Below are positions 21,373 through 31,956 of a DNA stretch of 64,000 bases, in pieces; the first letter of the stretch is position 1; each line of letters begins with the position of its first letter. Below the pieces are notes generated by a model. That model saw only the letters and a list, made by a program, of their open reading frames with translations, was not told the DNA's origin and ran no database searches. The translations under genes were made by a program, and so were the position numbers. The stretch covers positions 7,527,665 through 7,591,664 of the forward strand of contig NC_049986.1 in NCBI RefSeq assembly GCF_000003815.2. The letters run 5' to 3'. The stretch comes from Branchiostoma floridae. Its lineage: Eukaryota; Chordata; Leptocardii; Amphioxiformes; Branchiostomatidae.

Positions 21373-24300
21373 ATGGGGGAGACATTACTACTACATCTTT
21401 TGGTATTTGTGAGTTTGTTCCTGTCGTTTTTGGCGACGGGACAGGGAGAGGAGCCACCTGTTGGTCATCTGCAGCATCTTGGAGCTCACCAGCCTCCAGT
21501 GGGACAGGTTAGTCAGGAAAACTAGTCATGTTGACGATATATATATATAACTTGAATAACGTTAAGAAAAGTTTTCAAATGCTGGCTTAAAGAACACAAA
21601 AATGTACTACTGCAGTCAAACGTATGTAACGTTACCTTTACTGAGAAAGGATTGAGAACTCATGTGACCTAAAGAAAATGGTTACAGTAGATAGGTGGAC
21701 AATGTGGACGGGAACAACAAAAAGTCACCACAAAAGCTTCGTGGTCCTAATATAATAGACAAAAGTGGTCACGAGTACAGGTTTGACTGTTAAGTTTTAA
21801 TAGAACCAAGGATTCAAAGAGTGAAAATTGTTCCTCCGACCTGTATACAGGTTGAGTCCTTGGATTACGTGCCGACTCCAGAAGACTTCTACCACAACTA
21901 CATCCTGCCCAGCAAACCTGTCATCTTCACAGGAGCAGCCAAACATCTACCAGCTTTTCAACTATGGTCTGATGCATACATCATGGAAAAGTATGGAGAC
22001 ATTGAGGTATGTGATAGTCCATTTTCTAAACACCAACAATATCAGTAAACTTGAATACATATGAAACTTGCAATCAAAGCGGCTATGTACCTTACTAGTA
22101 AAGCAATAATCAATGGATTATTGTCATCACTTTTACTACACCAAATGTATATCATTTATGTCAGATGTAAGAAATATTAGTGATTTTGAGTAGATACTTG
22201 ACAATTTAAGGATTGCCACACTACGAGAGAGCAGAAAGCTGCATCTGTTTCATACAGTTGATAATACAAGTCTTTATATAATGCAAGTCATAACATTACA
22301 GAGGTATTGTTTTCAGTCTGTGCAAGGAGGTTACATATCCCTATATAACCTCCTTGGTCTGTGTGTTTGTTTGCAAAATCTTATGTGTCTACAGTTATTT
22401 CAATATTGTAGAGGGACAGGATGTGAGGCAGAAGATGGTGCAACTGGAGACTGGCAGGATTGGAAGGTTGGCTTGGCCTGGGTCCAAAGTTGATCCAGCA
22501 GGTTGACAGAAAAATTCATAGACAAAACAACTTTTTAAAGTTATTGAAATAGACAGAGTAGCAATTATGAATAAAAAAAATCAACAAAATCTCTAGATAT
22601 TTTACAGATTTTTTCTTGAATATATTAGCATATATTTGTGAACCTCACTTAATTTTTTTATCAATCTGACCTTGCTGCAGGTTCAGGTTGACTACAGGAA
22701 GAAGGAGAACAGAGACAGACCAGGAGACACGATGACGATGGAGAAATTCCTGCTAAATTACAACTCATCAGACTTCTACATGGTCACTACTGTCCCAGAG
22801 GTACAAGTTACGACTGTCATCTTGTGGTGGTTATAATCTTATAGACTGTACAGAATATATTTGTTAGACTTTCAGTTAGTTACTGTAAATGCAGTTAAGT
22901 CTGCTGGGATTTGATTTCACGGTTGCGGGAAAAATGACTTTTCGCGGTGGTATTAATTTTGCGGTAGCACCTTGCCCTGTTGTCTCTTACTGCCAAGAAA
23001 AATGTTCGCCGTGGTTTTAAGTTTGCGGTGAAGCGGCCATTGCAAAAAATGCGAACATTAAACCAATTAAAAAGTTTCTGCATTTACAGTAAGTAAGATT
23101 AGTGATGCCATATGCAGATCTGATACAGAGATATGTAACTCTTGCACCTGTAATGTGAAAGAAGGTCCAAGGCTTATAAGCTATATTGTAGTCTTGTTTA
23201 TACTTTTAAAAAGGTAAATATGTCCCATAGCCTTAGGGGCAGGGCTGTTAATTACCATGTCTGGGACACTGTAATGCAAGGCAGAGCCACCACTTTTGAC
23301 CTAATTATGCATGTAAAGTGCTTTCAAAAGGACAAAATGTCTAACCAAGAGATAAAACCAGTGACTTCCCAATCCCATATCTGCTAGCCTAGTCACATTG
23401 TCCAATATTGCCACAAATACAACCATTTATTTCAGTGGCTATAGATAATACATGTAGTTAGCAACTGTAGTATTACCTGTTTTAGATAAAATGAGTTATA
23501 GCCTTACCTATAATAGCCTTCAGCTTGACTTTGCCTTACCTTCGTTTCCTATTGAAATCCAAATTGTCTACATCTTGACTTTGTCTTACCTTTGCTTCCT
23601 ATTGGACACCCAAAATTGTATTCAGCTCTTTTGCATTCATAGTTAAGGTATAAAAGACCAGTTTCTCCCAGATCACTTCAGTGTCAATGACAAAAGATAG
23701 TTGATACTATCTGAAATGCCGGACCATTTCCAAAATCATATCCAGTTGCTTGAGTAACTGCTTTTGGCATATCTTATTACTTGGATGTCTAATCTTCATC
23801 GACGTATACTAGGGTCGGGTATCGGTTCAGCTACCGGTACAGAACCGTTTTTTCTTATTGTACCAGACCTGACTTGAAGAAATTAGGTGGACCGGACGTT
23901 GGACCTATTAGAAAATTAACAGATTATTTGTTCAGGCATGCACACGTTTTGGTGCTTGCAGGTGGAAGAAAATAACAAGAGTGAAGTAGAGAAAATTTTA
24001 TAGTCATTTCTATCAAGTTTTACAGTCAATCGTACAGGTGCAGTTAGCATTGTTGGATTCTAAGACACCAGTTTGAGTCGAATACTCCACCAAACAGATT
24101 TCTTTGCAGTGAAATGGACCATTGGCCTGAGTCATATTGCATCGGGTCCAGGTTCAGGTCCGGACCTGATCCTCTGGACCTGAACCGGACCTGAATTTTC
24201 TGTACCGGTACCCACCCCTAACGTATACTAAAGCTTGCTTTGTTTCTTCCCTCCCAGCCGATGATGGAGGAGGTATACCTCCCCTCCTGTCTGTCCTGTG

Positions 24301-26719
24301 GTGGTTTCACCAGTAACCTACAGGACTATGTCATGTGGATATCCAGTGGGGGGACCAAGTCCCACCTCCACATGGACAACATTGACAATGTGATGTGTAT
24401 GATCAGTGGCAGTAAGGAGTGGTTGATGGTGGACAGACAGGCAGGCGCTAACGTGAGGCTGGACAGACATGAGGGGGCCTACAGCACGGTTGATGTGGAC
24501 AGGTGACTACAATTTTGTATTCTATTACAATATATCAGACCACACTGACTTGATTTTATGGATGACATTCTCTGGAGACCCTAAAACTATAGTGTGAGGG
24601 CAAAAAAGAAAATCCAGCATAAAATGCTGCTAAACTACAGGACTAGACATCCAGTTCATTCTTTCCTAGGCTTGGTTTATCTTATGTTCACCTCCAGTAA
24701 GATACAATCGTCACCATTTCAATCATGTTTATATTGCCATGCCTTGACCATGTGCCCTAGAGAGCAGATCCTCTGGCAAGCATAAGATTCTGGTTGACCA
24801 GGGATGCCATTGGGTGACATTAGCAACATTTTTTAAAAATATTTGGATAGCAGGCAAAAATCAATGCCTACATGGATGTCATCTAAAGATCAAGTCATTG
24901 TGACCTTCACCTTTGCTAAAGCCAAGATCTTGTAAATGTCATGTAAATCAAACATTCCTGACACCTGAAGAGATCTTACAACTAGCTGTGTTGTGGTAAT
25001 CTGTACGTAATACAGTCCTTGTTCACATACAGGGTGGACATGTACCAGTATCCAGAATTCCGCAACCTCCCGTGGTGGTCGGCTCATATCGGCCCGGGGG
25101 ACTGCCTGTATGTTCCGTACGCGTGGCTACATCAAGTCCGCTCCCACGGGAGAAACATCGCCATCAACAACTGGTGGACGCCACTCTCTGTGTTTGACTA
25201 CCAGGACTGTGAAGGGAAAGACACAAAGGCACCCATTCCACTGAGTATGCTGGAATTCACTCCAGGTGCACATACAAGGTAGGAAATTACATTATTCTTA
25301 AGGTTTTATGTCTGTAGCTTTGTCTACTATGCTCAAGTTTTATCTTAGTTTAGTAAAACACTTTTATTACACTTCATGCCATTCACTGTATATGATCTCT
25401 TCCCTTTGCACTCTCATACCTGAGACTAGGGGTGGTTACCGGTTTCAGGTGCAGGTATGGTCCAGGTCCAGAGGATCAGGTCCAGGTCCGGACCTCAACC
25501 AGGACCTAATTGGCAATACTCTAAACAATGGTCCATTTCACTACAAAGGAATCTGTTTGGTGGAGTATCCTATATTCACATGAACAATGTTAACTGCCTT
25601 TGTTAAGTTAAACTAAGTTTGACTATAGAAACTTGATATAGTCTGTTCAGTGTTTAATTGGTCCACTGAATTCCGTTATTTGTGGGCCGGTCCAACAACA
25701 AAAAACGGTTTTGTAATGGTACACTGTACCAAGCCAACCAATAGCTAAGACTGTTTGTTTTCAATGATGATCAGGTTTATAGTGAAGGTCCTGTTAGAAG
25801 AACATGGTGGCCAGCTACCCAAGGACACCGTCCAACGCATGGTCCTGTGGGAACACAGCGGTCAACAGCTGATCAGCGACGAGGACTTCAGCCAAATGGA
25901 CACCAACGGTGATGGACAACTCAGTGTAGAGGAAATGGATCGACTAGAGGTAATACAAGTTACCGTTTTCAAGTTTTGTGTCCTTCTCTACTGTGTTCTA
26001 GCCAGCCTGAGATTTTTTTCCAGTCTCCTGGAGATTTGAATAGAAATCCCGTCAAAGGAGCGACGATCCTTGGCTCTCCAAAAAAAATGTGAAATCTTGA
26101 CCCTCTGAAATGCTATTTCCTTTCTCTTGAGAGGCAATTTTTTGTTGGTAAGACTCTGCTTGGTTCATTAGAATCTTTACATGCCAATTTTGTTCGTTTC
26201 TGCAAACTGCAAATTTCCGACAGAAAGACAAACGCTGGCTAGAACCGTTTCTCTAATATTCTGACTCTTCTCTTCGATTTCATAAATTTCTCCAAGTATG
26301 GGTCGGTACAGGTATTTCCCGGTGTGAGTGGATCAAACCTGTAAAATTGAGTGATCAAATGTGTAAAACTGGTGTGTATACCTATCGGCAGTTAACTGGT
26401 TAAGTGAAACAAAGAAACAATACCGCTGTATTTTCAGTTGGAGGAAGTACACAAGCTGTTCGACGGCATACACCCCGGGGAAATCAACACCATGGGGGCG
26501 TGGCAGAGTCGTAGGAACGCGATCCAACAGCTGCTGAAGTCTCTGGACACGCCCTTAGAAGGCGAGGCCAAAGAATTCCTGTACAACTGGCAACGGACGG
26601 ATCAAGAGACACTGGAGTTCTTGGCTTCCCGTGAAGGAAGTCTTCCAGAAGCTGTTGTAGACTTTATGAAGTCAGAACTAAAGGTTAAGCCATCTTTTGG
26701 TGGCCATGATGACTTGTGA
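21373..26719 (+). CDS. Secretory-pathway JmjC-domain oxygenase with EF-hand
   Basis: Seven exons: 21373..21507, 21851..22006, 22681..22800, 24258..24502, 25033..25278, 25775..25949, 26438..26719; phases 0,0,0,2,2,0; 1359 nt, 452 residues. MGETLLLHLLVFVSLFLSFL is a clear signal peptide ending near ATGQG. The cupin region runs about 48-290: iron-binding HMD (H175, D177) and distal H252 in LYVPYAWLHQV, with GD and NNWW typical of FIH-like JmjC hydroxylases. An EF-hand loop DTNGDGQLSVEE (343-354) follows with all calcium ligands. The chain ends GGHDDL, resembling K/HDEL retrieval signals. Inferred: an iron- and 2-oxoglutarate-dependent hydroxylase in the ER lumen, perhaps calcium-responsive. Substrate unknown; no exact vertebrate orthologue recalled (JMJD8 is ER-lumenal but lacks the EF-hand). 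Confidence 0.9.
22881..23091. mobile_element. MITE, TA-flanked, CTGTAAATGC terminal repeats (copy 2)
   Basis: Same ends and same TTCGCGGT-type inner motifs as 2244-2455, in intron 3 of the JmjC gene. Confidence 0.85.
23560..23770 (+). repeat. Interspersed repeat with CCAAT/TATA-like core (copy 1)
   Basis: Close to 39000-39215: both carry TTCCTATTGGACA, about 50 bp later GGTATAAAAGACCAG (TATA-like), then CAGATCACTTCAGTGTCA and a GAAA-containing stem-like segment. Shorter inverted relatives occur at about 32340-32465 and 56865-56935. Confidence 0.65.
23810..24220. mobile_element. hAT-type MITE, TAGGGGTGGGTACC family (copy 1)
   Basis: Ends TAGGGTCGGGTATCGG and CCGGTACCCACCCCTA are inverted repeats. 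The 8-bp duplication ACGTATAC flanks it (23802-23809 and 24221-24228), the signature of hAT-superfamily insertion. It is 411 bp in intron 3 of the JmjC gene. Other members: 25437-25744, 39295-39471, 53209-53647. Confidence 0.85.
25437..25744. mobile_element. hAT-type MITE, same family (copy 2, diverged)
   Basis: Starts TAGGGGTGGTTACCGG and shares GGTCCAGGTCCAGAGGATCA and AATGGTCCATTTCACTACAA with the other copies. The right end is diverged and no clean duplication is visible. Intron 5 of the JmjC gene. Confidence 0.7.
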
Positions 26720-27150
26720 AAGTTTTGGTTTGGGTGCAATATATAGTGGACAAGTTTTCCTACCCTTGGTAATTGTTGCAAGCTATAATGATGAGAACCT
26801 ATTTATAAGAACTTACTGTAGTGTATATGCTTAGGGTGTTAATATTTTGGCAAAGTGTTTTTGAATGCCAACTCAGAATTGATACATCATTCTTTTGGCT
26901 GTTTGTCAGAATTTGCTTGCCAATGGATTTCCTCTCAACTGACATTTCTCTGTGCACATTTCCATAATGAACTTCCATATTCTTGTTGTATTAGTGAATG
27001 CTATTTCTGTTGTAAATATTCAATACAAAGAACAGCTATTCAAACATCTTCTCAAACATCATGAATCTCATACAACATGCTGCTGGTAAAATTGATAGTT
27101 CTATGTATGGACCAATGACATTCCCTGACTGTCTAGTTTATCATAGAATG

Positions 27151-27156
27151 AATAAA
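27151..27156 (+). terminator. Possible polyadenylation signal of the JmjC gene
   Basis: AATAAA 432 bp after the stop codon at 26717-26719. Use inferred. Confidence 0.4.
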
Positions 27157-27545
27157 TGAATTAAGTTTAATATACAAGGGATTTGTATGGGTTTAATGTC
27201 ATTACCAGCTTTGAAATGATGGTGCCAGTTAGGATGATTCTAAAGCAATTCTATAACATAGAAAATTATTTTTCTGTTAGAATTTATACCGTATGGTTAG
27301 AGTTTGAACATTTCTGTCCTATTTTAGACCATTTCTGTGCTATTTTAGTAGATTTCTATCAGGGCTCCTTATATCTTAAGGGTAGAGAGTATAAGGAGCC
27401 CCAGAAGAAATCATATGGTACCCAGGCTACGATTTTAGACCACCTATGCAAGCTTTTTTTGGCATTGAGAAGAATACTTTTATAATAACTTTAACACAAA
27501 GGAGACATAGAAAATCACACTTCCTGTTGTACCATATGTCAGATG

Positions 27546-27551
27546 TTTATT
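27546..27551 (-). terminator. Likely polyadenylation signal of RPL28
   Basis: AATAAA on the minus strand 28 bp beyond the stop codon at 27580-27582. The very short 3' UTR is typical of ribosomal protein genes. Confidence 0.6.
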
Positions 27552-27579
27552 ATTTGACTCTGATAACGCAAACTGACAT

Positions 27580-30403
27580 CTATTCTGCAGAGGACTTGGC
27601 CTTGGGTAGCCTCTTCTTCACCACCACAGGCTTCTGACTGCGCAGGATAGCACTGGCACGGCGCAGGGCAGGCTGGAACAACAGGCATTCAGTCAGAACA
27701 TTCTTAGAGCAACCCAGGGCTCTAGCCAGCGTCCGTTTTTCCGTCAATTGACGGAAATTTGCTGCGTGTGACGGAAAATTTTTTAAACCAATCCGTCAAC
27801 CTTGACGGACAAAAATCCTTGTTGGAAGCTACAGGCGACTTGGGGACGCCGTAAAAGCCACACACTGTTTGTTTTGCTATTGTTATTATTGTTGATGAAA
27901 TGTGTCGGCGCCCTTTCGCAAACTATAATCTCATTAAAAATCCGTTTTTCAAGGTCTCAGTTCAGTCTTTCTAACTCCTGAAATAGTGTTTTCGCAACAA
28001 TGGGAATTGGCGGACGGAAAAAAATTTGAGCTGGCTAGAGCCCTGGAGCAACCAAAGAAAATAGTCAAAATAAAAAAAATGACCCAAGAAAAACACAAAA
28101 TTTGGTACATTAAATAATTCCGGAGCTTTCCAATTTAAGAGGAGACCTCCCAACACAAACATGTTCTAGTTTACACTGCATCTCCTTTCCTACCACAAAA
28201 TTAAGTCCCTTTAAATCAATCTATTATATAACGCAAATCTCTCTGGATGGAATTCTCATCATCAAAATACTTGCCATTGCCTTAAGAAAATTTCAAAAAA
28301 CGTTTTATGATGATCCTGACATTAAAGGTTTTTTAATTTTATCTCAGTGTTTATGGTACACTGTTCTTGCCAGCATAGTTGAGGCCCATGTGCTGTGATT
28401 TGTATCCCATATGTTTTGATTAGGGCTCCTATTTTGTGTTTTAAACAACACATTGTTTTTTTGTTGTTTTGTGCAAAGATTTAAAAAATCTGAGACGTGC
28501 AATGCAGGAAATACTGTTTCTGAGGGTTACAAATCCAATAATTTTTAGGAGGATGTCCCCAGACCCTTTTACAATGCCCTCCATTTGGCTAGGCCGAGCT
28601 AAGATGCCCCCTATGCTGTGAAAAAATCCTGGTAAGAACCCTGTGGTACATCACATCCCTTCAAAATTCCTAAATCTCTAAGATGTACAATACTACAAAT
28701 AAAGCATAGGTATAGTCACCATCTTCAGGTCCTTCCTGTAGCCTCGGACAGCACGTCTAATGGTGGTGAGTGTCTGTCGGCCTCCGCGGGACAGGGTCAC
28801 ACGGCTGGTCGCCTTGGCTGGCTTTCTCAGGCCTGAAACAGTGCAGCAATACATGTTTTTTTTTTTACTCGATGGTCACCACGTAACAAGGCCTGAAGGC
28901 CACTCAAGGTTAAGGGTTACATGATTGGAACTGTAACAGTAACTCTTCGCCCTAGGTCAGAAACATCATGATTGAGACCAGCCCAATTGCTTACTATGAG
29001 TGAGGACTAACTGACCCAATAGGCAAAGCAGGGGTTACAAGGGCTGCTCGGGAGATTCCCTACCCCTATTTTTGGCCGGAATGGTTTGATCTGCTTGGGT
29101 GGATGTTCGCACATGTGGCGGGTTCTTTAACGTGCTTGGGGTGTTGCTCTCCCCAAACACAGGACTTCCATTTAACGTCCTATCCGAAGGACGGCCCGTG
29201 CCGAAGCTCATTTTCACTTGAGTGAAGTGAGGAAAGTCGTATAATGTACTTCAATACCTGAAGTGTTTATCATAGTACATCAGGGCTTACTCTAGTCCTT
29301 TCATTGAAGTTTAGTGGGTTCTAATACATGCATGAAGAGTGTTAATCTTAATGACAATAGTGTCTTTATTTCTCTTGTGATAGAAAAAAGAAAAAATGAT
29401 CTCCGTCCAGTTTTAGCTCATTGAAGAGATAGTCTTCCACAGTGGTCGTGATAGTATTTAAAGGTTCAGTATACCGGGGAAATTCCCCTAGCTCTTATAG
29501 ACAAAAACAATGAACAGTGGATTGAGGCATAAGTCATATCCTAAGGACTGCAATCCTTTCTGGTAGCATGCATGTTGGGTGAGCCGTGAGCGACACAGCC
29601 GGAATGGAACTCATGACTTCTAGTTCCAGAAGCAGGGCTGCTAACAACTGGACTATGCACACTGTCATGAAGAACACGTAGCTTGCAACTCGGGCAAACT
29701 TCAAGGGAAGTTGCTGTCCTACTAGCCACTGTCTGGGTCATGCTCCTCTTCTCCAGGGTTTTCTAAATTCATACATGACCAGATAACAGAAGGAAGGTAA
29801 GAGTAGACAAGCTCTGGGTTTAAGTCACTCACCCTTCTGCTTGCGAGTCACCAAGACAACACCCTTGCCATCTGGAGCAGCCTCCACACCTACAGTCTGA
29901 AACAGAAATATACACAAATTACTTATAGCTTCATGAATAATAAAAGGAGATAATCTAAGTGTCTTTTTAATTTGAAATATTACCTTGTTTTTCATACCCT
30001 TGTCAATCAAATTTATAAATATGAGATATCCAAATTTGGTTATGATTTTAATGATACAAATAACAACCAGAAAGTGAGGAGTACAGTGATTTACTCACTT
30101 TTTTGTGGACCAGTCCATTGTACCGGTAGGAGTTCCTAGCCTTCAGGTTGTTTGGCTCCTGAAGAAGTGGACAAAATATACAGACATTATTATCACAAAC
30201 ATAAAAAATCAACAAACTCACCATGCCAAATAGGTCTGACTTATTAGGAGTTACACTCTTACAGTTAAGCAACTCTGCAGCATTACTACATCTACATATA
30301 TGGACAGAATGACATGACTTACCCTGGTGAAGCTCTGCTTGTTCCTCTTCAGCAGGAAGGAGGAGTTGTTCCTGATGATCATCCACTGCAGATCTGCAGA
30401 CAT
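27580..30403 (-). CDS. RPL28: 60S ribosomal protein L28 (eL28)
   Basis: Five coding exons: 30403..30323, 30158..30099, 29896..29833, 28832..28720, 27672..27580; 411 nt, 136 residues (human 137). Hallmarks in order: [64 protein letters not shown] and [18 protein letters not shown]. It is a component of the large ribosomal subunit in the cytosol. Every splice junction is canonical and phases agree. The upstream sequence suggests a non-coding first exon with a pyrimidine start at 31047-31069. The protein is basic throughout and shows no damage. Confidence 0.97.
28930..29230. repeat. Interspersed repeat in RPL28 intron 3
   Basis: Contains GGTTCTTTAACGTGCTTGGG and CATTTAACGTCCTATCCGAA, strings I associate with widely dispersed repeats of marine invertebrate genomes. 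One open frame on the minus strand (29035-29217) runs through it, but no known domain is visible. Class not determined. Confidence 0.4.
29560..29715 (-). mobile_element. SINE-like repeat, second family (copy 1)
   Basis: On the minus strand it has GTGTGCATAGTCCAGTTGTT (A-box-like) followed by AACTAGAAGTCATGAGTTCC (B-box-like). The same head occurs on the plus strand at 33117-33172. Confidence 0.5.
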
Positions 30404-31046
30404 GGTGCAGCTTTCTGTCTACATAGTGTCCAGAAATACATACATTATAACAGAATAAGTATTTGTCCATTATTTGAAAAGTATATCTATTGTGATTTTG
30501 TGTAGTAAATATTTACTTTCAATACTTACTTTTACGATTATAGATTAACTTTCTAAATATTACAGACTGGACAGAACAAAATATACAGTTGCATCTATGA
30601 AATTTATGCATATATAAAGTATTCTCAAGCATAGTTATTTAGTCTTAGACCTAGGGGGAAATTGTCTTCTAAACCTTGTGAATTACTTAAATTTAGCATT
30701 TCTTTGCATTATGAGTCCAACTAAAATGTCCTTCTTACTCTCTTACCACTACGTTTACGATTAGGATAATGACAATACAGCAACAGTTAAGTAATTTTTG
30801 AAATTTTGAACTACCGGCCTTCCCACATGGCTGCCCCCCTCCCTCTTCATGAAATCTGGTCCACATGCACCACTACAAATTCGACAAAATCACACTTAAA
30901 TCTCTCCTGTCCCAACCAAAAACACACGCCGTATATTCTCAACACAATAGTGCTTCTACCGATGCGTTAATACATTGGCAGCATCACAGTATAAGGGCGT
31001 ATATTGCTAAAATAAAAAGTGGTTCAGATTTTCTGCCCATACCTAC

Positions 31047-31069
31047 CTCGTCGGAAAATGAAAGAGGGC
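31047..31069 (-). promoter_or_regulatory. Probable 5'TOP leader exon of RPL28
   Basis: On the minus strand a pyrimidine tract (CCCTCTTTC) is followed by ATTTTCCGACGAG and then GTAGGT, a good 5' splice site at 31046. This is the usual layout of ribosomal protein genes: an oligopyrimidine cap site, a tiny non-coding exon and an intron before the ATG at 30403. The matching 3' splice site just upstream of the ATG was not fixed. Confidence 0.5.
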
Positions 31070-31956
31070 GATGGAAGGCGGCTGATCACGGACGAGATAT
31101 TATATCCATCCGCTAAGACTGAGATTCCTCTCCCTCTACAAAAGTATGGCAACTAAATTCTCAAAGATACATTTTTCCTAATGAATTAAGCTTTTTAATT
31201 TTTTCCAACTGGTATTTTAGTGAAAATGGTGCTTTATTCATTCCCCACGAGGAACTTGTTTGCCAAGTCTTCGTTCGGCAGGAAATTGCGTAATGAGGCA
31301 AGGTTGGAGGTTAAAGGTTACATAGGGTCATATCAGATGGCTGTGGGTAAATACACCTGCATGGTTTTCTGTGGATGACGTGGCAAGATATCAGTTTTCT
31401 GAAGATCTCACGAGTTTATATGGTCAACGCGAGTTTGTAGAATTATACTTGTGAGTTATATATACGTCAGTAATGATTGAAATCATTTGAGTGTAATGTT
31501 TTATATATCGTGAGGCTGCATCTTTCAGTGTCAACTTCAGGGGGCTGTGTGGTTGTGTGGGTATGTTTATGTTGTTATGCAACATTGTTCAGTAGAAGCT
31601 GTTTAATTGCACACCCCATTAGTATTTTATGCAATTATCTGGATGGTGCAATAATGCGAAGTTTAATATCCAGCAGTACTTTTGGATTTGGGGATTCCGT
31701 GCAATTAACAGAAGTATGCGGTTATCCGTTGTGCAATTAACTGGCTTCTTCTGTACTGTATATCTCGATACTTTTGTAGCGGTTTTGTATTTACAGTGAC
31801 CAGTAGCTATTGTAATGTTAATTTTCAACACACTAATATGTGTTTCTTTTATCCAGAACAGATATCACATTCGCTTAATCAGTCAATGCAAAAAACAGAT
31901 TTCTGGATGTTTGGAGTATCATAAGGAACAGCAGAGATATAGTATCTATACTGACA

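Larger units (their letters stand above)
26720..27579. other. Convergent 3' region between the JmjC gene and RPL28
   Basis: AT-rich sequence without a convincing gene. It holds AATAAA (+) at 27151-27156 and AATAAA (-) at 27546-27551, so the two 3' UTRs should nearly meet near 27200-27520. A short inverted motif lies at 27361-27400 (AGGGCTCCTTATA / TATAAGGAGCCCC). Confidence 0.5.

Noticed and set aside
23660-23770. Hammerhead-ribozyme-like core (CTGACGA...GAAAC in the related copy at 39145-39185) as in Penelope-like elements
   Set aside because: Stem II pairs only with an extra unpaired base and I could not pair stem I by eye; copy 1 has lost the CUGANGA core. Covariance-model search would decide.
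28250-28270. C-box-like ATGATGA on the minus strand in RPL28 intron 4 (possible intronic snoRNA)
   Set aside because: No D box (CTGA) at a fitting distance and no terminal stem.
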